Origin: Hetaerina americana
Lineage: Eukaryota; Arthropoda; Insecta; Odonata; Calopterygidae
DNA: 64,000 bases
NCBI GenBank assembly: GCA_022747635.1
Contig: JAKTNV010000007.1
Span: forward strand, 12,366,997 to 12,430,996
Reading direction: 5' to 3'
Under the pieces are notes generated by a model that was not told where the DNA came from, ran no database searches, and was given only the letters and a program-made list of their open reading frames with translations. This document shows, piece by piece, positions 46,843 through 57,560 of this stretch (positions are counted from its first letter, which is position 1; the number at the start of each line of letters is the position of its first letter). A program made the translations under genes and the position numbers.

Positions 46843-49800
46843 GTAAGTATATACATGTGTATATTTGCGTATAATATATGAATGTATAATGGTACGTGAC
46901 CTAATTGAGAAGGCGGCTTGGAAATTACTCTCGTGGGGTAGTGCGAGATGGGAGGAGGGAGATGGGGCGTGCGAGAGAGTTGGTGGCACCTCTTCCTACC
47001 CCCCCTCTCGTCCTCCCAGGTCGGCCTTGAGGCTGTTAATTTTCAGGTTCGCCTCTTCCTTCAGCAGTCGCTTCCCTCCCCCCCCCCCCCCACGGACACC
47101 CCCGGCCCAGCTCCGCTCCTCTGCGAGCCACCTCTTTCCCCTGGCCCCCCGCGTCCATCGCTCATAAAAATCGCTCTCCACTCCAGTCAGCGCAGACCCT
47201 GCTCTGGAATCCGCCGGGAAGGGGGTGGGGCCGCGCGGAGGTGGAGGGTGAGGAGGGGGCTCTTCGTCGTCAATCGGGGCGAGAGGGCGATGACGGCGCG
47301 GGTCGACGGTGGGGGCGTCCAGCGGTTCCGGTTCTCCGGGATCAGTGTCCCACGTTTTAGGCATCTGTCCCGATGTCCCGAACAACGATACCTGAGCCGC
47401 CCAAACGTCCCGTTTGTTAATGACGAGGAAGATCGTGATGATAGTCGTGCCTTTGCACACGAGTTTTTTACTTTTAGTTTTTATAGAATTTTCCGTGAAA
47501 AATAGCCGTAGTTCTTGGAGTGTGGCCTTGTTATCTTCCCCTCAATAAGGCAATCTCAAACTTTCTGCTTTGCTTGAAATGTATATAGTCTACTTAGGAG
47601 GCTTTGGTAGCCAGGTAATTAGAAAATGAAGAGGGATGAGTTATTTTTGAAGTTGGACGGAGAGTAGAACACAAAAAAAAGAAAAGTTAATTGTGTTGGA
47701 GAAAAAGAGCAAAAATTGGGGGCGGTTAATTTGATTAAGAGAGTGTGATTAGCAGACAAATACGAGTATGGAATGAATTAGTGAGCAGGAGTAAGTTTCC
47801 TGCGAGTACCTCAAACGAGGCTTCCTTTTAGCGTTCCTGTCTCGAAAGGGAGAGGTGTGAAAATCCTGTTCTTAAGTAAATAATTTGCCGTCAGAAAATA
47901 TGGATGTCATCGATATCAAAGTAATTATGATGCTTCGGGGTGAAGGTAGTAAGGTTCTGGTTTAGAGTGAAGATGATTAAAAGGGAGAAAGATTTGGTCG
48001 TGAGAGACTGTCACGACATTGGTGGTGATGGAACGATGGCTTTTGGTATTTGCAGTGCTTGTTTTAAACCGGGCAGTTTAAAAACATTTTTTAACCAAAT
48101 GTGAGACACCTCCCAGGCTGTCATATCAATGCTGCCAGCTGATTGTGGGAGAATTTCTACGACTGCTGTCTCGTTCACTATCTCTTACCGCTATTTAAGT
48201 ATAACCACTCGTAGGATTGGTTTGGGGAAGCGATGTGTTCAAGAATATGGTGATCGAGAGATGTGGGAGTTTTTGTGGGTCAACGGGAGATTGTTGCCAC
48301 CAATGGTGCATTACCCTAAGTAAAATAGAGGGGCAAAAGATGCATGAACATAAATAATTGATAATGGAAAAAACATGATAATCATATTTGCTGAAGATTC
48401 AAGTCTATATGATCTTCGTGAAGCCAGGGTAGTCCAGTCTCGTACATTTCTGGGGACTGTAGTCGACAGCCACTTCAGTTCTTTGTATTTTGATGATTCC
48501 CCAATAGCACCAAATGGGTATTTATTCTAATTTTATTTCTCTTACTGTGGCGAGGATCCATGCATCAATGACGAATTACCCAGGAAAGTAAGTTCTAGGT
48601 TTCAATGGCTCGTTTCATGACGTCGGAGCAGTGTTTAATTACCATCAGTAATTATTTTATCAGTAGTATTTAAAATTTTGTATGGAATGACGGGGTGCTC
48701 GCGCTATCATTAAGTGAGATGCCGTTTAATAGACCACCCCGAGGGAAGGGCAGTATCCCTTCTTCATATGAGTAAAGATGAAGACCTCGGTGTTTTTAGT
48801 TGCTAAAACCATTGCTTCTAGGCGAAAAAAAATGCTTAAGCCGACGTTGTGTTTCGATGGCATGGACTGAGGCGAATCATGATATTATTAACAAGAGGGC
48901 CTGTAACACGTCACTAATTATTATTGCATTTGATTAATTATTAACAAAATAGTAATCTTAACAGAAATGCATTTTTGAGGTTAAATTTCTGTGGGTTCCC
49001 CTCCCCTAAAGAAGAAAGGAAAATCTTGTCAGGCTAGTGTTGTCATTTTCGGACAACTTCTTAATGAGAGAAGGTAAAAGAAAAATGAATCTAGGATTAC
49101 GTATTAATATGATATTCATGAAAGATTGAATAGAGGCATAACAAAATAAAACTTATGTTACTGAAGCATTAAGAAAAACACTAGAATACAGAAATAGGGA
49201 AATAGGTGCCAAGGCGTTAGCCAAAAGGAGAATTGACTGAAGAGCCGTGCCGTACCGATTTTTCGGTGATCGTCGATAATGCTGAGAACAAATGTTCACA
49301 TCTTTTCTCTGGTAGTTAATTTTTTTTGTTATTTCATCTTCAAAACTTTTTTCACCGTTTTTTATAGGTAATCTAAACTCCATCCTCACCGTTTCACTAC
49401 TCCTTCCACCACATCATTACTTAGTAGGCTGTTCTTTCGACTGGGTTCATTCTCTACATACTCATTCCCTGAACAATCATTCCCTTTATATTTTTTTCCA
49501 TTTCTCCGAATTTATATTTCCCCGCTGTCTAGTATTTTTCCATCTTCTCAATTGTATATCCTGTAATCCATTACTTGCTGATTCTTGTCATATTTACCAT
49601 TCCTATTGGTCCATCTCTAGCTCTTGTTATCGCTTTAAGAACTTCATTACTTCCCCCCTCCCCACACACAGTTCTCCTCCCTGACTTATAATTTTGTCAA
49701 CTAATTTTCGTTATACCTACTTTCAGTACGTCAATTTCACAGCCCCACTTTCCTTGAACGTATTTTATGTTTAATTAAACTTCAGAAACAATACCTCACA

Positions 49801-49933
49801 TTGGCGAAACCATGGTTGGTAATAAATATATTTTGTGGAAATGCTGTGTGTCTATTTTCCATAAACTCTCTTGCGTAAATTGCGGAAGGAATACTCTTTA
49901 GCGATGATGCTGAAAATTTATTATTAGCCCCAT
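46843..49933. other. Unassigned sequence; GC-rich block at 46925-47440
   Basis: 46925-47440 is CpG- and C-rich, with overlapping compositional open frames on both strands (46948-47505 plus, 46996-47460 minus). It could be a CpG-rich promoter, but no coding sequence is convincing. A weak reverse-transcriptase-like stretch at about 48378-48540 is discussed under rejected items. The remainder is AT-rich and unassigned. Confidence 0.45.
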
Positions 49934-50056
49934 CGTACTTCGGTAGGAGAGATCATGTAAATAAAATTAGAGAGATCAAGTGTAGAAGAGTGGATTTAAG
50001 AAGTAATTTTTCTTAGGAAATAAAGGTATCAGAGTAACGTTGTCGCTGGTGGGTAA
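49934..50056 (+). pseudogene. CR1/L2-like non-LTR element, C-terminal fragment
   Basis: The plus-strand frame reads YFGRRDHVNKIREIKCRRVD, which aligns with YYGRRDHENKIREIKCRANR on the minus strand at about 54790-54860. Only some 40 codons remain, in the opposite orientation to the longer copies at 54.7 and 57.1 kb. Confidence 0.7.
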
Positions 50057-50519
50057 AATTATTTTCTCTCTGGTAAAAGTAGTCTGGTGTGCATTCACCC
50101 CCTGCCACACACTCTAGCCGTGGCTTTCAGGGTACTATTTAATGTAATGTACCGAATGCACTATCTATTTCTCCATCCATATGGCTAACAGGCCGACACT
50201 TTGTTATACCTGATTTATAAATTCCCCGGATTTATTAGAGTCTCCTTAGGTTTGTAATCAATCATTCAACCCCTTAACGTTCATTGGTCTTCTACCCAAT
50301 ATTCTCTATAGTACAAAACTTGCCCATGCTATATTTTTCTTCGGTTCTAATCCTCCATTTCAATGTTGGTTACTTAGCAACCCACGCTGCAATAGTCCCC
50401 ACTGCCTATTCATTCATTACACACAACTTTAATATACATTAGTTACGCGTCCCTGTAGTGACACGTCATTCCTCCATTTCTAATTTCATATTTTCCCCCT
50501 CTCCCGCCTATAACCCTTT
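50057..50519. other. Unassigned sequence
   Basis: AT-rich, with no feature recognised. Confidence 0.5.
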
Positions 50520-50940
50520 ATGGCTGTCCCTCTGCTTTGCCTTCATCTCTATCGTTATAAGTAGGTTGGACAAGGACTTGGCATTCTGATGACCGCGAAG
50601 GCCTTGCCTCCACCGCTGCCGGGCACCGTACCTGCCCCAGTGAGTTGCCAGGGCTCATTATGCCATTGTTTTCGTCAATCATGGTTTCATGGGAAAAGTA
50701 ATTGAGGTGGTTACCGTTGCTTTCTTTGATGGCGCTTTTGATGTGACACTGACACTGAAAAGGCCTCCACATTGAGGTCAGATGCGTTTTCAGCCGGCTC
50801 ACGGAGGAAAAGACTGCGTGGAATGCCATTCGTCTGTATCCTAACCTCCGATCGCGTGTGACCCAAACAGACTCCGTAAACGTTTTATCCGCCATTATAA
50901 TTTTTAAAGTCATTGGAACGCGCAAATATCCACCACGTTT
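50520..50940 (-). mobile_element. RTE 5' untranslated region, solo fragment
   Basis: On the minus strand the segment carries, in order, elements equivalent to those upstream of the RTE at 45.5 kb: an agtctttt-to-cctcaatgtgg region, agcaacggtaaccacctcaa, ccatgaaaccatgattgacg and ggggcaggtacggtgcccgg. It ends around ggacagccataaaggg, where the endonuclease frame would be expected to start. No endonuclease follows. Divergence from the 46 kb copy is considerable, so this may be an older insertion or a sister family. Confidence 0.65.
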
Positions 50941-51345
50941 GTAGTAAATGGGGTTGAACTAGGGAATAATACCCTCTAAAGATATGAATGTCGTCTTCCT
51001 TAATATGATTTTTTAAATAGTGTTTTGTTTTTTTATTTTGTTAATTGAAACACTTATAGGTATTTATTCTATATGTATTTGTTTTGCAGTATCTGTCTTG
51101 TTTTCTTAGGGTTTTAGGATTATACTATTGTTTATTTATTTTTTATTTAAGAATTAATCGTTGCAATTAGGCAATTTTCCTGGTGGCAACGGTCAAGTCT
51201 GGCCAATGGTCACTCTTACAATGCACATGCATACGTACACACACAAGAAGAACAGATTAGAGACAAAATGCCCTTATATACTATAATGACACTTAAAGAT
51301 TACCAACCGCACCTTTAACATCACACATCAGCTAGGTTCACACCA
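50941..51345. other. Unassigned AT-rich sequence
   Basis: Contains a short ACAC-type run at about 51235-51245. No gene or further repeat family was recognised. Confidence 0.5.
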
Positions 51346-51358
51346 TACGAGTACATAC
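51346..51358. repeat. Left target-site duplication of SINE S3
   Basis: The 13-mer tacgagtacatac is repeated exactly at 51661-51673. Confidence 0.9.
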
Positions 51359-51660
51359 GGGGATCGTGATGGTGCGGGGGCTAACGTACTGGCTTCCCAC
51401 CCTGAGGGCGCGGGTTCGAATCCAGGCGGTGTTGAATATTTTTCAGAGGTATCTCGATCCTTGCTTGAGGTGCTTTGTGGAGGGCACTTTGAGTGAGTAC
51501 GCCGTCCGTCGGATGGGACGTTAAACTGCGGACCCCTTGGCGCCTTTCGTAAAGAGTAGGCTAATGCCGACGCCGGGTTTCTCTCCACCCTTCATCCTTT
51601 CCTGTCCATCCCCTATGGCGCAAATGACCTTAGCTGTCGGTCGCCTCCCCTCAAAACTAC
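51359..51660 (+). mobile_element. tRNA-derived SINE (family S3), full length with exact target-site duplication
   Basis: The 302-bp unit is bounded by perfect 13-bp direct repeats, tacgagtacatac (51346-51358 and 51661-51673). It starts ggggatcgtgatggtgcggg and carries a perfect B box, gggttcgaatcc, about 55 bases in. It continues with a central section including gggacgttaaactgcggacc and cgccgggtttctctccaccc and ends cctcaaaactac. The head is tRNA-like, so RNA polymerase III transcription is expected. I recall similar central sections in SINEs of other arthropods, but I cannot run a search. It is a different family from S1 and S2. Confidence 0.88.
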
Positions 51661-51847
51661 TACGAGTACATACAACGCACCGTCCATCGCCGCACTCCGT
51701 CCATAATCACGTACTCTTCAATTTCAGATACCATTCAAAATCACGCACCGCCAACACATCATTCACTTTTGCAATACAATTTCTCACGCCGTTCACATCA
51801 CGTCCAGAACAATATTTTAATAAGCACAACATTATAATAATCACTGA

Positions 51848-52241
51848 TCAATGAAGTTTATCACCCAGTGGCTGATTTACATTTATTCTCAAATCTCCTA
51901 AAATAGGATGGAAAGGGGTCAAACAAACCTCCAGGCAGCTGGTTCCATTCAACAATAGTTCTTTAGAGTACTTTTTCTTATTTGTTTTTTGAGTTCTTAT
52001 TTTTATTTCGAAACTATGGTCCTTTTTTCCCTTAAAGTTTGGTTTTTCTATCTCTTTACATAAATCTTCCCACGCTTCGTCCTTTTTTAACAATTCTATA
52101 CATCGCGCCTAACCTACTCCTCTTTCTTCTATTTTTCAAACTCTCCCATTTCAGTACATCCAACATTTCCGTGACACTCTCTGTTCTCTTGTGCCTTCCG
52201 AGTACATATCTTGCTGCCTCTCTTTGAACTTTTTCTATCAT
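51848..52241 (-). pseudogene. CR1-type non-LTR element, C-terminal reverse-transcriptase fragment
   Basis: Two overlapping minus-strand frames give IEKVQREAARYVLGRHKRTE, SVTEMLDVLKWESLKNRRKR and RLGAMYRIV, then KKDEAWEDLCKEIEKPN, HSFEIKIRTQK and a terminal segment resembling the NSFLPRTI-WN-LP end of CR1/L2-clade proteins. One frame change separates them. Upstream catalytic parts are absent, consistent with 5' truncation. A second, more decayed copy is on the plus strand at 63406. Confidence 0.85.
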
Positions 52242-52344
52242 ACTTAGTTATAGCATAGTTTGGTGCTTGGGTCCATCAAATGGCTATCATAATCCGGTAG
52301 GTCTCCGTTAATTAATTCAAAGCGTTTCTTAATACTTCAAATAT

Positions 52345-52497
52345 TCCAAAGAAACTGCGGGTGATGCCGCAACAGTAACTTTTAACGGAGTCATCCGCTA
52401 ATGTGCATTTCAATGCAACAATTTCAGAGCGTAAAAATCATTCGCCTTGCCTGGGTCCCAGGCAAGGCGAATGATTTTTACGCTCTGAAATTGTTGC
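52345..52497 (+). mobile_element. Short hairpin-ended retroposon, copy B
   Basis: The 153-bp unit starts tccaaagaaactgcgggtga and shares its whole head with copy A at 5601. Its 3' half is a perfect inverted repeat: 52414-52455 is complementary to 52457-52498 over 42 bases with a single unpaired base at 52456. Exact 11-bp direct repeats, acttcaaatat, lie at 52334-52344 and 52498-52508. No open frame is present. The differing lengths of the flanking repeats in the two copies (8 and 11 bp) argue for retroposition rather than for a DNA transposase with a fixed target size. Confidence 0.75.
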
Positions 52498-52498
52498 A
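52414..52498. repeat. Perfect 42-bp-arm palindrome
   Basis: The arms match at every position around one central T. The last base overlaps the flanking direct repeat. Transcribed from either strand it would fold into a long uninterrupted hairpin. Confidence 0.97.
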
Positions 52499-52508
52499 CT
52501 TCAAATAT

Positions 52509-54073
52509 ATTTATTTGTAATTTTTTTTCCACTAGAAAACCTTCTTTTCGTCAATTAATTTCGCCCCTTCGGCCGCCTTCCATATTCCACTTTTGGCGAT
52601 GTCAAAAGTAACATGAGAAAGTAGATCTTAGATTCAATTCAACCATCTCGCTACACTCGGTACAGAAAATTTGATGTGCACTTGAACGAGGGATTCAGTT
52701 TGGTTAGTTTTTTGTTGCCATAACTAAAATTGATCGATCCCATTAAATCAACAAGATCTTGCATTTAGACTTTATTTGGAATGATTTATATTTAAAATAT
52801 ATATAAAAATATATTTTTTAAAATATATTAAAAAATTTATATTTATTTGGAATGAGTTCAATTAAAAAGTGCCTAATAAACATTTTTTAAAACTACTAAG
52901 AGGTAGGCATTTTTTATATTCGTTTCGGAAATTTTTCCAATAAGTAGCAATTGAATAGCTTCTTTTTTTCGGACTCTGTAAGATATTACCTATTTTTGAG
53001 GAGAATTTTTTGGATTTCAAATGGCAGGGAACTGCTGATTTTGTATCTCCGTGGGGATAGGAAGTGACCCTCGTCCATTTTTTCCGTAAAAGATATTTGC
53101 CCACTATTACTGTCTTAGATTCTGCATTTTATGGCTTAAATATATACATACATATCACATGTTATTATAAATACTTATATATGTTTATTTGATAAATTTT
53201 CACACCATATTACTATGCCGACGTTGCATTTTTCGCTTCATATTATTAGTAATACTGAATATCTCGATTCTAACAAAAACTTTCAGGATCCCTATCTAAT
53301 CATTTTGATTGGTAATGCAGTATAGAAGAGCTTATTGAATTATTTTAAGCTCTAGCTAGTCCACAGCTTGATATTAATATCCACATTTAATTTTTTTCGC
53401 AGAATAGTTTTTGGGCACTGGATGTTTGGGTTCGACCCCTTTTATATTGCTAGTAAGAATTAATAACAAATTTGTTTAATAAGTCACGGACTTATTGGAA
53501 AGATATCATTTCCGCCGGTGTATGTACCAGGAGGGATACAATTTGTAAGCATATCTGTAGTGAACCGAATGTGTCCATCCTTTTTCGAAAACGGACGGCT
53601 TTTCAATTTGACCATTTAACGAGTTAATAATTTATTTAGATATTTACTGTTTAAAAAAACATCTACAAATTCATTAATATTCGATGCATCAAATGACTAA
53701 AACGTACCAATTTTTAACATTTGATAATAGATTAGTGAAAATTTAATTAGAGATACATTATTTATATGCCGTTCGATATTTCGAGATATTGAAGAATATG
53801 ATGTAACGCAATGTAAACGGGTACGTAATATTTCCAATTTTATAAGAAAACCCCCGAAATTCTTGTAAAAATAATCTCCTTTCTTTATTATCTTATTTGG
53901 AGGAAATCTGTCTGATAACTTCAACCCTTGGTGAACTGCCGATTTGTGAACTAACTTACTCCTGCTATATTATTCATGAAAGTTATCTCTCGTTGAAACC
54001 CGTTTTATGTCTTTAAAAAAATGATTATTGAAAAGAGACTCCTCTAATTTACCATCTCTTTGCCATGACTTAG
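52509..54073. other. Unassigned AT-rich sequence
   Basis: A low-complexity segment at about 52785-52855 repeats variants of tatatttaaaatatatt and tttatatttatttggaatga. No gene or known transposon was recognised. Confidence 0.5.
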
Positions 54074-54340
54074 TCCCTCACCACCAGGAGTGTGGCATTA
54101 ACTGTCTAGGGACCGGAGGAGCCCGGGTTCGATTCCCGGGCAAGGCACTTTGGGCACCTGCAGCTCCACCCAAGGTTTGTGATTTTTCGGGTACCAGATC
54201 TTCCTGGGAAACCATAACCGGCACAGGGAAAGGAGCTGGCCCCCCAGAATGAATTTTCACACGCCGTATAGGGCTTAATACTGGGTGAACTCTACCGTCA
54301 CCTACCAAACCGACCTTCGGGTTAATTACTGTGTTTATGG
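54074..54340 (+). mobile_element. tRNA-derived SINE (family S1), copy 3
   Basis: Head, B box (gggttcgattcccggg) and body (cctgggaaaccataaccggc, aaaccgaccttcgggttaat) run in plus orientation. The unit ends tactgtgtttatgg and is followed by TA-rich sequence. It aligns along nearly its full length with the minus-strand copies at 25681 and 62014. Confidence 0.88.
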
Positions 54341-54392
54341 CATATATATATAAACCATGAAGAATACCAATAAATATATATGGTTTATATAT

Positions 54393-54451
<59 letters not shown>

Positions 54452-54500
54452 TATATATATATGTATGTATATGTATGTATGTGTGTGTGTGTATACTATT
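54341..54500. repeat. TA-rich compound microsatellite after SINE tail
   Basis: An inverted pair (tatatataaaccat near 54345 and atggtttatatata near 54380) is followed by (AC)n, a long (TA)n run and a TATG/TG run to about 54492. Confidence 0.9.
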
Positions 54501-54559
54501 ATATATTAATTATTCTTATAAAGACTGGCCAATAGAAAATTACAGGACATGTATTTTAC

Positions 54560-54665
54560 GATTTGAAGCACCCAAATTTATAGGTGGACGAAAACTCATC
54601 TCGATGGAATCAAATCTGCGGTCTCTGGAACAGAGGTCGCAAGTTTGATTCATACCCACATATAA
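54560..54665 (-). mobile_element. SINE family S2, decayed copy
   Basis: The segment containing ggtggacgaaaactcatctc and gcggtctctggaac matches the SINE inside the RTE (ggtggaggaaaactcaccca, gcggcccttggaat) in the same minus orientation. The B box is mutated. Confidence 0.5.
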
Positions 54666-54744
54666 AAATGGTAACCTGGAAGTCACCGCTAGGGTATGTG
54701 GCAACCAGACCATTTGTGACAAAAAATACGTTTCCCCAATAGTG

Positions 54745-55630
54745 CGGTCGGCAAATTTAATCTGAACCCTTATCATTCGTAGGAAAAATTGCATCTTAAA
54801 TCTATTTGCTCTACACTTAATCTCTCTAATTTTATTTTCATGATCCCTCCTACCGTAATACGATTGACCAGATGACACATTTTCAACATAAACCACTAAA
54901 GAGACATCCTTCCAAGTTATGCCAGAGATTTAATCTTTAATTTAACAATCGCTCCGTCAGCTATTCCCAACCTAGCTCCTTTAATAATTTTGATACCCTA
55001 TTCAGTTTACCATACGAGCGTTTTACAATTCTAGCCCCTCTACACTCACGCGATACAGTTCGGCAATCAAACCAACTTCGTGCGGATCCCATATACTTGC
55101 AGCATGTTCTAAATGAGGCCTAACAAGCAAAATATAGCATTTCTCTTTCATCTATTCATCACATTTACCTAGTACTCTTCTTATAAATCCTAATTTTTTT
55201 GCTAGCTCCACGTATTTCCCGTATATGTTTCACTCAGGAGGGGTCGTGAGTGAGGATAACGCCCAAGTATTTAGTCGGGTTAAGTACTTTCTATTATTGT
55301 ATTCCTGAAGCAGTGGGCGTTCGGGGGGGAACTACTCCTATTCCAAAAAGTCATCGCAACGCATCTTTTTAAGTTTAATTCTAATCACCAAGCGTCGCAC
55401 CAACATTGTTGAGCATTAAGGTCATCTGCTAAATCTACGTTATGCTAAGTACTATGCATAGCTCTGTAAATCACAGCATCATCGATAAATAAGCGTATAT
55501 TACTAGTGGCTACGGAGTTAATGTCATTAACGTCAAGAAGGAATAAAGGAGAACCGATAAAACTTCCCTGGGAACACCTGAAGTGACTTCTACTGCATTT
55601 GAGCTAACTCCATCTACGGGTGACCCTTGC
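54745..55630 (-). pseudogene. CR1/L2-like non-LTR element, decayed C-terminal half
   Basis: On the minus strand the pieces appear in order. There is a worn palm region near 55600 (SGVP-like), then VRPHLEHAASIWDPHEVGLI at about 55075-55131, a degraded connecting segment with several stops, and VSSGQSYYGRRDHENKIREI with KCRANRFKMQFFLRMIRVQI at 54750-54890. The last resembles the RTNRFKYSFFPRTIRDWN end typical of CR1/L2-type proteins. Multiple stops and frame changes make it a pseudogene. Related fragments are at 49934 (plus) and 57147 (minus). Confidence 0.75.
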
Positions 55631-56075
55631 ATTAAAGATAAAATATGACGTAAAATTAAAATTGTGCATAACAAATTATGCAAATTAAAACTTTAAGATC
55701 ACTCTTTGTTGAGCATATCGTACTTATGAATTGACCTTTATTTAAAATTAAGACTTATTTATCAAACGTTTTTTCTTTAATTGCTCGTGTTGGGCATTGG
55801 GCAGTTCATTTGTATGATGAATCATACTTTCATAGATAGGAATCGAAAAGCTTGCATTAAAGATAAAATATGACGTAAAATTAAAATTGTGCACAACAAA
55901 TTATGCAAATTAAAACTTTAAGATCACTCTTTGTTGAGCATATCGTACTTATGAATTGACCTTTATTTAAAATTAAGACTTATTTATCAAACGTTTTTTC
56001 TTTAATTGCTCGTGTTGGGCATTGGGCAGTTCATTTTTATGATGAATCATACTTTCATAGATAGGAATCGAAAAG
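55626..56075. repeat. Tandem duplication of a 225-bp AT-rich unit
   Basis: Unit 1 (55626-55850) and unit 2 (55851-56075) both start cttgcattaaagataaaata and end atcgaaaag. I count two differences in 225 positions. No coding potential was seen. High identity indicates a recent duplication or an embryonic satellite. Confidence 0.97.
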
Positions 56076-57146
56076 ATTTCTCATGCTAAATACATTACCA
56101 CTGGTACTTCATTAGTTATGTCATTCGTTTTTTGTCTAGTTTGTCACGCACTTTGAATGTCAGTTAGCATAAATACCATGGATGGAACTAATACCCTTTA
56201 ATTTTATGTTTGTTTGTGTAATTTTATTTCAGCCACATTGGGAAGGGTATCATCAATTGTTGATGCCCGTCCGCTCTTTTGAGTCCGTTATCCTGAGATT
56301 TATCTCCACGGAATCGGAAGCATTTTTCGCATGCATTTTTTGTAGAAGGGCCACTTAATATTTAAAGCAGTTCATTTTTTAATTTTTCACATTTTTGCAT
56401 TAAAGGTTTTCCTTGTCCCATGCGAAGGCTTTGAAAAAATAAAACAAATGGTTCACAGAGGAAGAATCAAACCGTTTATTATTCTCACTAATCTGTAGTA
56501 CACGTTTAGCGACCGGTTTTGACTTACGAAGTCAATCACCATCCACCCATAAAAGGTGAAGCTTTTTGGGACCACTGCGGGTGACATCACTGACCAATTT
56601 ATCCGTCTATCTTTTATGCTTTTGTTGTTGCCTTGGAGTTTCCGCATTCTATATTTAGAGCGGCAATTGGCCCACAGGTTAAGCCATAAAGGAGTGAATT
56701 ATAAGCAACAGTTGTATCAAGCAGCATGTGCTCTGCGGTCTTGTGCGTACAACCATTAGCGGGATAGTTGTTTTTTTTGACAAGTTCAGTTTAGATGTTT
56801 TGAAACGGTATGCATATTTTTAGGCATGAAGAAAATGTTTGACCCACTAAAAATGATAAAGAAGCGATTCGAGTTTTGCTCGCGACGTTTCTGAAAGAAC
56901 AGCCCGTGAAATAAGAAAATTATCGATCAGACCAGCTCGTATTTTATCGGAAGCTAATAAAAACAACCCAAAGTTGACGGTTTTAAGACGCTACATTAGT
57001 GTCTAAATCTCCGCTTCGATGCTGCCAGGAAGAAAAGAAAGGTTTTCCCTCCCTAGCAGCCCAATTTTAACGCAAGCCACCGCTGCGGTGTTTGGCAGGG
57101 GACACCAGACTACTTTTGAAGCAAAGTATTATCCCCCCCCCCCCCA
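56076..57146. other. Unassigned AT-rich sequence; poly-C run at 57133-57145
   Basis: A short plus-strand frame at about 56556-56759 and another around 56835-56920 have no recognisable domain. A run of about 13 C precedes the LINE fragment at 57147. Confidence 0.5.
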
Positions 57147-57560
57147 GTTTGGTCGTATAACGTTATTCTGATCCCTTATCTTTCGTGGAAAAAATAACAT
57201 CTTAAATATATCTGTTCCACTCTTAATATCTATATTTTAATTTACTTTATCTCTCCTACCGTAATAAGATGGGCCTAATAAAACATTTTCAACATCATCG
57301 CTAAAGAGAGATCTTTCGAATTTATGCAGGAGATTTAATCTGTAATTTAACCTTCGCTCAGTGGGTGTTTCCCAACCTAGCTGCCCTAATGATTTTCATA
57401 CGCTAATAAGTTTGTCATGACAACGTTTTGCAAACCTAGCTCCTCTACTATATGTTGCACACGATCCAATCCGGCAACCAATCCAACTTCATGAGGATCC
57501 CATTTACTAGCAGCATATTCTAAATGAGGTCTGACGAGCGAAAGATAACATTAATGTCAC
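57147..57560 (-). pseudogene. CR1/L2-like non-LTR element, second decayed fragment
   Basis: It aligns on the minus strand with 54745-55140. Equivalent blocks include ctcctaccgtaataagatgg, cccaacctagctgccctaat, atgaggatcccatttactag and aaatgaggtctgacgagcg. Stops are frequent, and it covers only the last 130 or so residues of the protein. Confidence 0.75.

Noticed and set aside
48378..48540. Weak reverse-transcriptase-like text (IIFAEDSSLYD, SRTFLGTVVDS)
   Set aside because: It resembles FADD and LG-x-x-DS motifs, but the two lie too close together without an intervening thumb, and no flanking LINE sequence was found. A profile search would be needed.
51330..51600. tRNA gene at the perfect B box of 51.4 kb
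   Set aside because: The sequence does not close a tRNA acceptor stem and continues into a 300-bp unit with target duplications, so it is a SINE.
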